Translations under genes and position numbers: made by a program
Source: Paenibacillus wynnii
GTDB taxonomy: Bacteria; Bacillota; Bacilli; Paenibacillales; Paenibacillaceae
Assembly: GCF_030812855.1 (NCBI RefSeq)
Contig: NZ_JAUSTK010000001.1
Span: 310,001-374,000 of the forward strand
DNA: 64,000 nucleotides
Reading direction: 5' to 3'
Shown: piece by piece, positions 7,839 through 16,826 of the stretch
Position numbering within the stretch: position 1 is the first letter of the stretch
Layout: the number at the start of each line of letters is the position of its first letter
The notes under the pieces: generated by a model
What the model saw: the letters and a program-made list of their open reading frames with translations, nothing else
Told to the model about the DNA's origin: nothing
Databases searched by the model: none

Positions 7839-9059
7839 ATGAATTTAATCAGCGGGCAGCTGCCCTGGAATCACACATTGCCGAATCCACCTGCATATAA
7901 ATCCCTACAAGAGGACGCCTATTGTGATTGCCTGGTGGTAGGAGGTGGAATGGGAGGCGCCGCTGCTTCTTATCAGCTGTCACTAAACGGAGCGGATACG
8001 ATCCTAATCGAAAAAAGAGCGGTAGGCAGTGGCAGTACTCACGCCAATACAGGTGTGCTCCAGATCTCCAACGACAAATCGCTTACATCGTGTATGAATA
8101 CCTTCGGGGAGAAGCAAGGCGTTCTGTTTTATAACTTATGTCGTAAGGCTTTACAGGGCATTAACAAACTGAAGGATCAACTGGATATCGATCCGTATAT
8201 CATTCCTCGAAGCAGTCTTCTCTTTGCCAGCTCACCGGAAGATGTCCCTGCATTAAGGGAGGAATACGTGAATCTGAAGACTCATGGCTTCGATACCGAG
8301 TTCTGGGAGGAGAGCAATATCACATCCGTCTACTCCTTCTCCAAATCTGCGGCATTGTATTCCCGGGGTGATGCTGAAGCCAATCCATTCCGTCTTGTAC
8401 ATAGTCTTATTAATAAAGCATTTTCCCGTGGAGTCCGCGTCTATGAGAACACGGAAGCTATGAGTTATGAATTCAAAGATGATGGGGTCATTTGCCATAC
8501 CAGGGTTGGCCGTATATTTGCTAAGAAGATTATTTTTGCCATGGGTTATGAAACCCAAGAAATGAAAAAAGATCGGGGAGCTTTATTGATCAACACATAT
8601 GCTGTCATGACTCGGCCTTTAAAGGAATTTCCTAAGTGGCATGAACGAAGCTTCATCTGGGAGACCGCCCGGCCTTATCTGTATTTCAGAACGACTCATG
8701 ACGGACGTATTATTGCAGGGGGCAAAGATGAGGAACTAACCGATCCGAAGGAACGTGAAGTCCGAGTCCGTACCCAAGGCCAGAAGCTGCTTACAGAGAT
8801 TGAGAAGCTTTTTCCAGAGAGTAAAGGTGTAGAACTGGAATACTCCTGGGGTGCCGTATTCGGAACAACCCATGACGGACTTCCGTACATTGGAGCTCAC
8901 CCGAAATTTCCACATTGCTATTTTATAGAAGGTTACGGAGGCAATGGGACCGTCTACAGTATGATTGCCGCAGAATTATTAACCGATACTCTTGCTGGAA
9001 AACACCGGCCTGAGTTGGATTTATTCTCACTGGTCCGTTCTGCTAAGCCTTGCCCTTGA
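7839..9059 (+). CDS. FAD-dependent oxidoreductase (DAO family)
   Basis: A 406-residue flavoprotein with an N-terminal dinucleotide-binding motif (CLVVGGGMGGAAASYQL, about residues 31-47) followed by the acidic strand end ILIEKR. The C-terminus has the DAO-type closing motif (LPYIGAHPKFP...YGGNGTVYS). The family includes glycine oxidase, sarcosine oxidase and other amine or amino-acid oxidases. The substrate cannot be read from sequence. AAAGGAGAG lies upstream of the ATG. It is a single gene, divergent from the coat pair and convergent with the two-component regulator, so there is no operon clue. Confidence 0.82.
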   Translation: MNLISGQLPWNHTLPNPPAYKSLQEDAYCDCLVVGGGMGGAAASYQLSLNGADTILIEKRAVGSGSTHANTGVLQISNDKSLTSCMNTFGEKQGVLFYNLCRKALQGINKLKDQLDIDPYIIPRSSLLFASSPEDVPALREEYVNLKTHGFDTEFWEESNITSVYSFSKSAALYSRGDAEANPFRLVHSLINKAFSRGVRVYENTEAMSYEFKDDGVICHTRVGRIFAKKIIFAMGYETQEMKKDRGALLINTYAVMTRPLKEFPKWHERSFIWETARPYLYFRTTHDGRIIAGGKDEELTDPKEREVRVRTQGQKLLTEIEKLFPESKGVELEYSWGAVFGTTHDGLPYIGAHPKFPHCYFIEGYGGNGTVYSMIAAELLTDTLAGKHRPELDLFSLVRSAKPCP

Positions 9060-9070
9060 ATAACCACTCA

Positions 9071-9104
9071 CAGCAACAGCCTCCTTGCTAGAGGCAAGGG
9101 GGCT
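9071..9104 (+). terminator. Probable terminator after the FAD oxidoreductase
   Basis: AACAGCC...CTTGC pairs with GCAAG...GGCTGTT in the short interval between the convergent FAD oxidoreductase and response-regulator genes. The downstream T-richness is modest, so confidence is medium. Confidence 0.6.
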
Positions 9105-9126
9105 GTTCTCATTGCTATTCATTTCA

Positions 9127-9843
9127 TTATTTTATAAGACCTTCTATCATCTCATATCCTTTAGGAGTGACCCGGTACATATACACCGGTCTGCCTACCG
9201 CACCATAACTGGTTTCCATAGACAACACTCCGATCTCCGTCAAAAAAGCTAAATATTTACGAACGGAAATACGTGAGATTAGGGATTTAGCTGTGATTTC
9301 ATCCGTGGAGAACGCTCCCGCTGACAACGTCGTGATAACAGACCAAATGCTGCGGAGAGTTCCTATCGTCAAACCCTTAGGTAAAGCAGGACTGTCCTCT
9401 TCCGGTTCTTGCCTGTACCGAAGCAGCTTATCGAGCTCTTGCTGATTAAAGTTCTCCCCCCTCTTCATTAGGAGATAATTTTCTCGGTAAGCAGTCATCG
9501 CCGCTGCAAAACGTGAAAATTCAAAAGGTTTAATAAGATAATCAACCGCTCCGAATTGCAGGGCCTTACGAATACTTATGTTGTCGCTGGCTGCCGAAAT
9601 GACTATCGCATCAACCGGTGTAGCCTGCTGACGGAGGAAGGACAACAACTGCAATCCGTTCGTATTTTGCATATATACATCCAGCAGAATTAGATCCACC
9701 TCAAGCTCTTCGAGTAATTCTTTGGCCTCATCCCCTGAAGCAGCCCACCCTACACTTTGAAATCCTTCGATTTGCTCAAGATAGTGCTTGTTAAACTTCG
9801 CCACCATAGGATCGTCTTCTACGATCAATACGTTTATGATCAT
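9127..9843 (-). CDS. Response regulator of the CitB/DcuR/MalR type
   Basis: A 238-residue two-domain regulator. The receiver (about residues 1-120) has the acidic pair in VEDDP, the phospho-acceptor Asp in DLILLDVYMQN and the Lys in YLIKPFEF. The C-terminal domain (about 160-235: FSTDEITAKSLISRISVRKYLAFLTEIGVL) is a winged helix of the kind found in CitT/DcuR/MalR regulators, which control C4-dicarboxylate or citrate uptake. The ATG overlaps the stop of the kinase by one base (TAATG), indicating translational coupling. The ligand is unknown; the only transporter in the same unit is an MFS protein. Confidence 0.9.
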   Translation of the reverse strand: MIINVLIVEDDPMVAKFNKHYLEQIEGFQSVGWAASGDEAKELLEELEVDLILLDVYMQNTNGLQLLSFLRQQATPVDAIVISAASDNISIRKALQFGAVDYLIKPFEFSRFAAAMTAYRENYLLMKRGENFNQQELDKLLRYRQEPEEDSPALPKGLTIGTLRSIWSVITTLSAGAFSTDEITAKSLISRISVRKYLAFLTEIGVLSMETSYGAVGRPVYMYRVTPKGYEMIEGLIK

Positions 9844-11447
9844 TAGGCATCATCATCCTCTACAATGTATGGCACTTCTACAATAAATTCAGACCCATGC
9901 CCTTCCGTAGTATGAAGTGTCAAATGCCCATTCATTCTGTTCACACTTCTTTGGACAAGATATAATCCCATTCCCCGATTTTCACCTTTTGTGGAGAACC
10001 CTTGCTCATAGATTTCCTTACGTATGTATTCAGGAACCCCTAAGCCATTGTCGATCACGGTGCAGGTTAAACGGTCTGAATGGTAATGAAATGCCAGATG
10101 AATTTCCTTATTATCGGTTTCTTCCAAGGCATCCATAGCATTATCCAGCAGATTACCCACGATCGTAATCAGTTCGTGAATAATTTCCGAACCCTTCGCA
10201 CGGGGTAAATAACAATCCTCTGCCAGAATCAGTTGTATTCCCGCTTCACGGGCTCTGCTTAATTTACCAAGCAGAAATCCGGCCATCACAGGATCTTTAA
10301 TGTGTCTTGTTATAGAACCGATTTCATTCTGATAGTTGTTCACCGTTCCAGAAATATAGTGCTGCAGTTCCTCATACAATCCCATATGGGTCATGCCCAT
10401 TATAACATGCAGCTTGTTCATAAATTCATGGGCTTGACCCCTCAAGGCTTCCGCATAAAGGGATACCCCGGATAATCGTTCCGCAAGATGGGAAATCTCA
10501 GTCTTGTCCCGAAAAGTAACAATAGCGCCAACAATAGCACCATTCACCCAAATAGGGAGACTATTTGCCAGCAATGTGGTTCCGTTGAGATCAATCTCCT
10601 CGTCTAGCTTCGCAATACCAGAGTTCAGCATATTTTCCAGCCGTAGAGCCGGCCAGTATTCACTAACAGGCTGCCTTAATGCCGCTCCTTTAATCCCGGC
10701 TTGTCTAAGGAGCCGTTCCGCTTCCAAGTTAATTAACGTAACTTTCGCGTTGTCGTCAATTGCCAGTATGCCTTCACGTGTCGATTGAAGCATTGCACTT
10801 CTTTCCTCAAGCAGCTTGGATATCTCTGATGGCTCCAACCAGAGCATCATCTGTTTAATTCTGCGTGCCAACACCATGGCGCCAAGTGCACCAAGTAGTG
10901 CCCCTGATAACAAGATAGCGATAATTGTCCATTCATTGCGTGAAATTATGCGGTGTACCTTTTCTAAAGAAAGTCCAACTACAACTATACCCACCTGATG
11001 ACCTCTTCCATCGTATACGGGCACAAAAGCACGGATTGATTTTCCGAGGGTACCCTCACCTTCGGAGACACTCTCTTCTCCGTGCAAGGCGATATCTTGC
11101 CCTCCCCCGGCAAAGGGCTTGCCCACATAGGAAGCATCAGGATGAGAATAACGAATACTGTTCATATCAATCACTACCACGAACATAATATCGTTGCGGC
11201 GAGTAATCCTGGTTGTGTAGGCCTGTATCTCTTCGCTTCTGCCTTGAATCAACCCATCTGATATCAATGGCATCATAGCAATCGTTCTGGCGATCGTTAT
11301 AGCCTTATCCTCCAGATTTTGACGAGTCTGAGGAATAATCTGATTCCTGAAAATGACATACAGCAAAAGCAGGACAAGCGTAACGACAGAGCACACCATA
11401 ATGGTAATGCTTGTACGTACGCCGTAAATCCGTTTTCTTTTGAACAC
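9843..11447 (-). CDS. Sensor histidine kinase of the DcuS/CitA type
   Basis: A 534-residue membrane kinase: TM1 near residues 12-35, an extracytoplasmic sensor (about 36-175, with IARTIAMMPLI and the HPDASYVGKPF segment typical of CitA/DcuS Cache-like domains), TM2 near 175-195, a cytoplasmic PAS (EGILAIDDNAKVTLINLEAE) and a kinase core. The phospho-acceptor His is in LRGQAHEFMNKLHVI, the N-box is NLLDNAMDAL and the G-box GMGLYLV. I start at GTG 11447, with GGGAG 9 nt upstream; the frame stays open further but would overlap the MFS gene. It partners the downstream regulator. The sensed ligand, likely a carboxylate by family, is inferred. Confidence 0.87.
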   Translation of the reverse strand: MFKRKRIYGVRTSITIMVCSVVTLVLLLLYVIFRNQIIPQTRQNLEDKAITIARTIAMMPLISDGLIQGRSEEIQAYTTRITRRNDIMFVVVIDMNSIRYSHPDASYVGKPFAGGGQDIALHGEESVSEGEGTLGKSIRAFVPVYDGRGHQVGIVVVGLSLEKVHRIISRNEWTIIAILLSGALLGALGAMVLARRIKQMMLWLEPSEISKLLEERSAMLQSTREGILAIDDNAKVTLINLEAERLLRQAGIKGAALRQPVSEYWPALRLENMLNSGIAKLDEEIDLNGTTLLANSLPIWVNGAIVGAIVTFRDKTEISHLAERLSGVSLYAEALRGQAHEFMNKLHVIMGMTHMGLYEELQHYISGTVNNYQNEIGSITRHIKDPVMAGFLLGKLSRAREAGIQLILAEDCYLPRAKGSEIIHELITIVGNLLDNAMDALEETDNKEIHLAFHYHSDRLTCTVIDNGLGVPEYIRKEIYEQGFSTKGENRGMGLYLVQRSVNRMNGHLTLHTTEGHGSEFIVEVPYIVEDDDA

Positions 11448-11493
11448 GAAATGATTCTCCCATGTACTAAATATTATTAATATGACCCGTACC

Positions 11494-12705
11494 TCATGCG
11501 GAATCCCGTTCCTTGTCGTGAGACAAAACCCTGCGTAAAAACAGCCAGCTCCCCACCGGAGCAACCCCAAGACCCAGCAATAGCAAGGTGATCGTACGTG
11601 GTGACCCGCTTGCTGACAGGACAGCAATAAATATTAAGGTGCCGGCAACCCGGCCTACCATTAAACTAAGCTCACGGAGTACTACGAGCTCTACCCGCTT
11701 CCCGACACTTTCTTTGGATTCGCCCATGAGATCAAAGCTGGTTGATACCATCGGAAGCATATAGAGCGGGATAAAGAGCGAGGTTCCTATACCCATAATC
11801 AGCAGGGTACCGAAGGTTACTTTCCACAGCAGCGGGGCAATGACAACCACCAGCATAATACTCCCCACCAGCATGCCTGCCGAGCGGAACTTTGGCTTGA
11901 ACCATTTTCCGGCCGCCCAATAACTGACTAGAGATACAGCAGAGGTAATAAGCATATATTGACCCAGCTTGCTTTCTTCCTTGGCAGCTATGTATACGAG
12001 CAATCCGATTAGAAATGAAAATACGCCCTCACGCAGCCCTTGAAAAACAAGGCTCAATGTGGCTGGCCGCCAATGACTCTGTTTATTCTGAAGCTGCTTC
12101 AACGGCTCAAGCCACCGGTAAACTCCTTCAGTTTTACGCTTTTTAAGAAAGAAACTTAAGACAACAGCACAAGCATATATACAGAGTGAGATTATAAAAA
12201 CTATGCGATAGCCCCTCTCACCATGCAGGTAGGAGATCAGCCACCCCGACAACCAGGGACCAATGATACCTGTTAAAGATCCCAGCAAACCGATCCAGCC
12301 ATTGAAATAGTCACGATTCCCGGCATCTGTAATTTCAAAATAAACAATATTAAAAGCCAGCCAAAACAAACCAATGGCTATGCCCAGAAGGCATCCAAGC
12401 GGCCAGATATAATATACAGCTTTACCGCCTAGCCATAGCACAAGCATATAAAAAAGGCCCGATACGGCAATTCCGAGCCGTAGGGCATTCATTTTGTTAT
12501 GTTCTTTAACCCATTTTCCTGCAAGCCAAAAACTAAGTCCCAATGCTAACTGCTGAGCCAAAGTGAACCAGCCGATCATGAAATAATCCTGGCGGCTTTT
12601 CCATAAGTATACATTCAAAAAAGTTCCAGACAATGCGCTTGCCAGCACAAATAATCCATTCACTGCCAATAATAGCAGAGCTTGGCCTTTCAGTGAGGCC
12701 TTCAT
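11494..12705 (-). CDS. MFS transporter
   Basis: A 403-residue protein with about 12 hydrophobic segments and no signal peptide, consistent with the major facilitator superfamily. Segment 2-3 has the loop WLAGKWVKEHNKMNAL where many MFS proteins carry their basic motif. AAGGGGGAA lies before the ATG. The stop is 46 nt upstream of the kinase start on the same strand, so transporter, kinase and regulator may form one transcript and the transporter could move or report the sensed compound. The substrate is not predictable from sequence. Divergent or unusual residues are not obvious. Confidence 0.8.
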   Translation of the reverse strand: MKASLKGQALLLLAVNGLFVLASALSGTFLNVYLWKSRQDYFMIGWFTLAQQLALGLSFWLAGKWVKEHNKMNALRLGIAVSGLFYMLVLWLGGKAVYYIWPLGCLLGIAIGLFWLAFNIVYFEITDAGNRDYFNGWIGLLGSLTGIIGPWLSGWLISYLHGERGYRIVFIISLCIYACAVVLSFFLKKRKTEGVYRWLEPLKQLQNKQSHWRPATLSLVFQGLREGVFSFLIGLLVYIAAKEESKLGQYMLITSAVSLVSYWAAGKWFKPKFRSAGMLVGSIMLVVVIAPLLWKVTFGTLLIMGIGTSLFIPLYMLPMVSTSFDLMGESKESVGKRVELVVLRELSLMVGRVAGTLIFIAVLSASGSPRTITLLLLGLGVAPVGSWLFLRRVLSHDKERDSA

Positions 12706-12775
12706 CGAATTCCCCCTTTATATAGACATGTTCCTGTTTAACATGCCCGAAACCGGGGGAATCCATGAGGTTGTA

Positions 12776-13309
12776 TTAGTTCTGTGTGCTCAAATTCCGA
12801 ACGAGTTGAATTCTGTCCTGAGGTGCCAGACTTTGATGCACTTGGAAGCAGGAAGGACAGATATATACATTCAACGAGAACGGAGATTTCATTACAGGTG
12901 CACCCAATGCTGAAGGTGAAGAAGGAGTGAAATCGGTCAAGGCCTGTGTACCCGCCAGCAACATCAGTTCGTGACACTGCGGACACTCAGGAGCCTCTTC
13001 CTGTTCAGCAAGAATGGCCGACACATTTGCTTCGTAACGACTCAAATCGTGGTCATCTCGGAACTGATCAAGTGTGTTAAAAATGGGCACAATACTATCT
13101 GTATCGGCCGCTCCCCACAAATCATCATCATTGCTTACCTCTTCTGGTTCTTCTTCCTCTTCCAGTTCGTCCTCCAGCTCATTACTGTTCAGACTAACCG
13201 TACGGTAACCTTTAAGTTCATTGTTGCAGTGCGGACAGGTATCCTCCGGTCCGAACTCCTCATCCCATACAATTTCCGTATCACACCAAGGGCAAACATT
13301 CGTTTCCAT
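12776..13309 (-). CDS. Zinc-ribbon protein of unknown function
   Basis: A protein of about 177 residues with two Cys4 sites. The first is CPWC...CPHC near the N-terminus (residues about 6-32), the second CPQC...CPSC in the C-terminal half (about 109-158). Between them is a very acidic linker (EDELEEEEEPEE). This looks like a protein that binds RNA, DNA or another protein through zinc ribbons; I do not recognise the family. Of two ATGs the one at 13309 has the better distance (9 nt) from AAGGAG. It lies downstream of the mutS2-DUF350-small peptide genes on the same strand and may be the end of that operon. Confidence 0.75.
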   Translation of the reverse strand: METNVCPWCDTEIVWDEEFGPEDTCPHCNNELKGYRTVSLNSNELEDELEEEEEPEEVSNDDDLWGAADTDSIVPIFNTLDQFRDDHDLSRYEANVSAILAEQEEAPECPQCHELMLLAGTQALTDFTPSSPSALGAPVMKSPFSLNVYICPSCFQVHQSLAPQDRIQLVRNLSTQN

Positions 13310-13340
13310 TATCATATTCTCCTTCTTGCTTATCTTAGAT

Positions 13341-13421
13341 TTAGTTCATCGTTAAATAAATAACACCGGCTGCTATAAATGTTATGGCAGAAATAAATAG
13401 GACACGGGTCAAAATCTTCAT
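13341..13421 (-). CDS. 26-residue single-span membrane peptide
   Basis: An open reading frame too short for ordinary gene calling. It begins MKILTRVLFISAITF and continues with a hydrophobic run to a short polar end (YLTMN), giving one basic N-terminal patch and one membrane span of about 19 residues. A strong AGGAGG is 6 nt before the ATG. The gene sits 11 nt after the DUF350 stop and about 30 nt before the zinc-ribbon gene, on the same strand. The combination of ideal ribosome site, operon position and coherent membrane topology supports a real protein. Function is unknown; it could be a partner of the DUF350 membrane protein. No homology search could be run. Confidence 0.65.
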   Translation of the reverse strand: MKILTRVLFISAITFIAAGVIYLTMN

Positions 13422-13432
13422 TAAAAATCCTC

Positions 13433-13852
13433 CTAGAATATAGCAGCGCCTATTACGTAAGAAAGGGATACGGAAATTAGCATAGCTATAAGTCCTACTG
13501 CCCGATTATCCGCAGCAATTTCATCGTCAATAGAAAATACGGGCGTTAGAAATTCGAACAGAAAATAAGCAAGAAGCAGCATTATAAAGCCTGCAACAGC
13601 CCATTTCATGGTTTCATAAATGGACGCTCCCGAGTCAATGCTGAAGCGGAGTACGTTGCAGATACCGAATATTTTGCCACCGGTAGCCATAGCAACAGCT
13701 ACGTTCCCCTTGCGGATCTCTTCCCAGCAGTTATACTTTGTAACCATTTCAAAAATGGATAGAAATATAACCAACCCCAATATAGCCACAGCGAAGTAAC
13801 CGAGCAGAGCCCCAAGCGGGTGGTTCAACAAATTATCGATTTGATCTTGCAT
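13433..13852 (-). CDS. DUF350-family membrane protein (YshE-like)
   Basis: A 139-residue protein with four hydrophobic segments (about residues 15-38, 50-70, 82-104, 118-139). The NVAVAMATGGKIFGI segment in the second span is the hallmark of DUF350. In B. subtilis the homologue YshE lies directly after mutS2 (mutSB), and the same order is seen here with a 31-nt gap. The biochemical role of the family is not established. The conserved linkage to MutS2 is the best clue, but a coupling between a membrane protein and a ribosome-rescue/recombination ATPase is only inferred. Confidence 0.85.
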   Translation of the reverse strand: MQDQIDNLLNHPLGALLGYFAVAILGLVIFLSIFEMVTKYNCWEEIRKGNVAVAMATGGKIFGICNVLRFSIDSGASIYETMKWAVAGFIMLLLAYFLFEFLTPVFSIDDEIAADNRAVGLIAMLISVSLSYVIGAAIF

Positions 13853-13883
13853 AACTTCCCCTTCTTTCCGCCGGGTTTAAGCG

Positions 13884-16253
13884 CTACTGCAGCTCTGCCA
13901 CGGTCACGCCTGCTCCGCCTTCGTTATAATTCCCTAGCCGATAGCTCTTGATATATCTGTGCTTCCGCAAGTACTCTTGAATACCTGAGCGCAAGACACC
14001 TGTTCCCTTACCATGGATAATCGATATTTGACCGAGATTACCAAGAAAGGCCTCATCGATAAAACGATCAGTCGCCATTATAGCTTCCTCAAGATTAGTC
14101 CCCCGCAAATCCAGTTCACTGCGGATATTCTCATCTCTGGTTCTCTTCACCGTAGTTGCACGGAGCATGGGTTGTGCTGCGGATACTTTGGACGCTGTAG
14201 ACAGTAATTCCAAATCATCCAACCGGACCTTCATTTTCATAATACCCAACTGTACCACAGCTTCATTGGAACCACTAAGCTCTACCACAGTCCCTTTTTG
14301 ATTCAGGCTGTATACGGAAACGTCGTCTCCGGGCTGAATTTTGCGGGGAGGCTTAACCGCACTGCGTGAGGTTTCCTTTTTACGCTGTTTGGGCTCGGCT
14401 TCACTCAGACGCCGCCGTACTTCTATCAGCTTATGCTCCTTGACTGAAGCACCCTCTTCCAGTGCCAACCGCCGAAGATCGCTGATGATTTCCTCAGCTT
14501 CCTTCCGGGCCTTATCAAGAATGGCCGCCGCATCCTTCTCGGCCTTCTCCAGCCTTTTATCCCGCTGACCTTCAAGCTTCTCTATTTCCTTCTGCTGCTT
14601 ATTCCGCAGTTCTTCAGTTTCACGACGCAAAACCTCTGCCCGTCCCCGCTCATTCTCTGCAACCAGCCTGTTCTCTTCGAGGGAAGCAATCATATGCTCA
14701 ACGCGCATATCCTCTTCATTCACTTCTCCCCTAGCATGATCCAGAATAGCCCCCGGCAAGCCTAATCGTTCCGCGATGGCGAAAGCGTTACTTCGTCCAG
14801 GGACACCAATTAAGAGCCTGTATGTAGGGCTGAGACTTTGTACATCAAATTCCATACTTGCATTAATAACGCCTTTACGTTCATATGCATAAGCCTTCAG
14901 CTCGCTATAATGTGTGGTCGCCACCATCCGGCATTCTATTCGATGAATATGCTCCAGAATAGCAATTGCAAGCGCTGAACCTTCCGCCGGATCGGTACCC
15001 GCACCCACTTCATCCAGCAAAATAAGGCTCTTGGGTGTCATTCTTTTTAGAATGGAAATAATATTGGTCATATGTGAAGAAAAGGTACTTAGACTTTGCT
15101 CAATACTTTGCTCATCACCGATATCAGCATAAATAGCATCAAAAACGCACATTTGACTGCCTTCCTCTGCCGGTATGAACAAACCAGACATAGACATCAG
15201 GCTGAGCAGGCCAATCGTCTTCAAGGTAACGGTTTTACCACCGGTATTTGGCCCCGTCACGATTATCGAACTGTATTGATTCCCAAGCTCTACATCCAAT
15301 GGAACGACCTGCTCCGGCGAAATCAACGGGTGCCGTCCCTTGCGAAGCTTAAGGTATCCACGGTCATTCATACGCGGTTGGGAAGCCTTCATCTCACGGG
15401 CCAGACGAGCCTTAGCAAAGATGAAATCAAGCTCTCCGAGAATATCAATATCATATTTCATTTCTTCTGCGATATCGCCTACCAGTGCCGTCAGCCTGTG
15501 TAGAATGATCTCAATTTCCCGTTCCTCGCGAAGCCGTGTCTCACGAAGCTTGTTATTCATTGCCACAATCGTTTCTGGCTCAATAAACAAGGTCGCACCT
15601 GAACCTGATTGGTCGTGTACAATCCCCCCAAAATGAGCACGGTATTCTGCTTTCACGGGAATTACAAACCGATCTCCACGAATGGTGACCAGCTGATCCT
15701 GCAGCATTTTAGCTACCGAAGTGGAACGTATCATTGAATCCAGCTTTTCACGTATCCTTGTTTCTCCGACCTTCAGCTCACGGCGGATCGTAGCAAGCTC
15801 CGTACTCGCTGTATCAAGCACATCTGCATTCTCATCTATACAAGCACGAATAGCATCCTCTACAGACTTTTGCTCCGAAAGCAGATCACTGAGAGCAAAT
15901 AAGATTTCAATTTTCTCGTCTTCATACATCGCGGCTATAAAACGTTTGACTTTTCGAGCACCGCCGATTGTATTGCCAACTGAAAGAAGTTCAGTTGTTC
16001 CCAGCATGCCTCCAATGGAGGCCCGTTTTAACGCCCCACCGACATCACTAATACCGCTAAAGGAAGGAATCCCCTTTAACCGGTCAACTGTAGTTCCTTC
16101 ATCTGTGGCCTGCAGCAAACGTTTTACCCCTTCAAAATCACCGGATGGCTTCAATTGCTCTGCTCTATCCTGTCCCATCGAGGTTTGCGTATATTGCAAC
16201 AATTTATTTAAAATCTTGCGATATTCAAGCGTATGCAAAATTTTGTCGTCCAA
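13884..16253 (-). CDS. mutS2: Endonuclease MutS2 / ribosome-splitting ATPase
   Basis: A 789-residue MutS-family ATPase. Core and lever helices (about 1-300) are followed by the ATPase domain with Walker A GPNTGGKT (334-341) and Walker B LILLDEVGAGTDP (about 405), a charged coiled coil (about 515-625), a KOW-like segment (PGDDVSVYSLNQKGTVVEL) and a C-terminal Smr domain (about 715-789: ELDLRGTNLEEA...HGKGTGVLRSGI). MutS2 lacks the mismatch-recognition domain of MutS. In Bacillus it acts on collided ribosomes and affects recombination. Translation starts at TTG 16253, with GGGAG about 11 nt upstream. Length is normal for the family. Confidence 0.96.
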   Translation of the reverse strand: MDDKILHTLEYRKILNKLLQYTQTSMGQDRAEQLKPSGDFEGVKRLLQATDEGTTVDRLKGIPSFSGISDVGGALKRASIGGMLGTTELLSVGNTIGGARKVKRFIAAMYEDEKIEILFALSDLLSEQKSVEDAIRACIDENADVLDTASTELATIRRELKVGETRIREKLDSMIRSTSVAKMLQDQLVTIRGDRFVIPVKAEYRAHFGGIVHDQSGSGATLFIEPETIVAMNNKLRETRLREEREIEIILHRLTALVGDIAEEMKYDIDILGELDFIFAKARLAREMKASQPRMNDRGYLKLRKGRHPLISPEQVVPLDVELGNQYSSIIVTGPNTGGKTVTLKTIGLLSLMSMSGLFIPAEEGSQMCVFDAIYADIGDEQSIEQSLSTFSSHMTNIISILKRMTPKSLILLDEVGAGTDPAEGSALAIAILEHIHRIECRMVATTHYSELKAYAYERKGVINASMEFDVQSLSPTYRLLIGVPGRSNAFAIAERLGLPGAILDHARGEVNEEDMRVEHMIASLEENRLVAENERGRAEVLRRETEELRNKQQKEIEKLEGQRDKRLEKAEKDAAAILDKARKEAEEIISDLRRLALEEGASVKEHKLIEVRRRLSEAEPKQRKKETSRSAVKPPRKIQPGDDVSVYSLNQKGTVVELSGSNEAVVQLGIMKMKVRLDDLELLSTASKVSAAQPMLRATTVKRTRDENIRSELDLRGTNLEEAIMATDRFIDEAFLGNLGQISIIHGKGTGVLRSGIQEYLRKHRYIKSYRLGNYNEGGAGVTVAELQ

Positions 16254-16405
16254 TTACTGTCCAGCTCCCTTCATAGATGAGACTATTATACCGAATTTGT
16301 CCGCATTTCGCTATTTGGGTATCGTTACCCAACATAGAAAGGGAATGTTCTGGCCACAATAATAAATGCAGATATACCCCAGCTTATATGAAGGAGGTTA
16401 GTTCA

Positions 16406-16753
16406 TTGAGGTTCTTAGGTCATGTAGTCCGTTTTATCGTCGCAGCGATTGTTCTAGTCGTTGTAGGCTGGATTGTTCCCCAGTTTACAATCGGGGGTTT
16501 CGGCAGCGCCCTTATTCTAGCCCTGGTTATTGCTCTTCTGGGCTGGGTGATTGAGGGAATCTTCGGTTCAAAAGCAACACCCTTTGGCCGTGGCATTGTG
16601 GGCTTTCTGGTTAGTGCCCTGGTAATCTGGGTAGCCCAATTTGTAGTAAGCGGAGTTAGTGTCTCTATCCTTGGTGCCATTCTTGCAGCTTTGGTTATCG
16701 GGATCATCGATTTGTTCCTGCCAGTAGCAACTCCATTTGATGCTAGAAAATAG
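16406..16753 (+). CDS. Phage-holin-family (superfamily IV, YvlD-like) membrane protein
   Basis: A 115-residue protein with four hydrophobic segments and the pattern of PF04020-type four-span proteins (GWIVPQFTIGGFGSALILALVIALLGW, later PVATPF at the C-terminus). Despite the family name it is usually a chromosomal housekeeping membrane protein and not a phage lysis protein, and no phage genes are nearby. The start is TTG 16406, 8 nt after AAGGAGG; the frame stays open upstream but without a ribosome site. It is divergent from mutS2. Function is unknown. Confidence 0.8.
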   Translation: MRFLGHVVRFIVAAIVLVVVGWIVPQFTIGGFGSALILALVIALLGWVIEGIFGSKATPFGRGIVGFLVSALVIWVAQFVVSGVSVSILGAILAALVIGIIDLFLPVATPFDARK

Positions 16754-16783
16754 ATCAGCTGTTGATCTTCTTATTCAGCATGA

Positions 16784-16816
16784 ACGCCCCTGGCTCGAAA
16801 ATCCGAGCAGGGGCGT
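16784..16816. terminator. Strong GC hairpin between convergent genes
   Basis: ACGCCCC (16784-16790) pairs with GGGGCGT (16810-16816), extended by GCTCG/CGAGC around an AAAATC loop. It separates the convergent holin-like and GGDEF genes. No clear T run follows on either strand, so termination is probable but not certain. Confidence 0.5.
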
Positions 16817-16826
16817 CCATATTGGA

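Noticed and set aside
11448..11627. N-terminal extension of the DcuS-type kinase
   Set aside because: It lacks a ribosome site and overlaps the MFS gene in another frame. GTG 11447 has a good site.
16406..16753. Prophage remnant suggested by the holin-family name
   Set aside because: The family is commonly chromosomal, and no lysin, tail, integrase or other phage gene is nearby.
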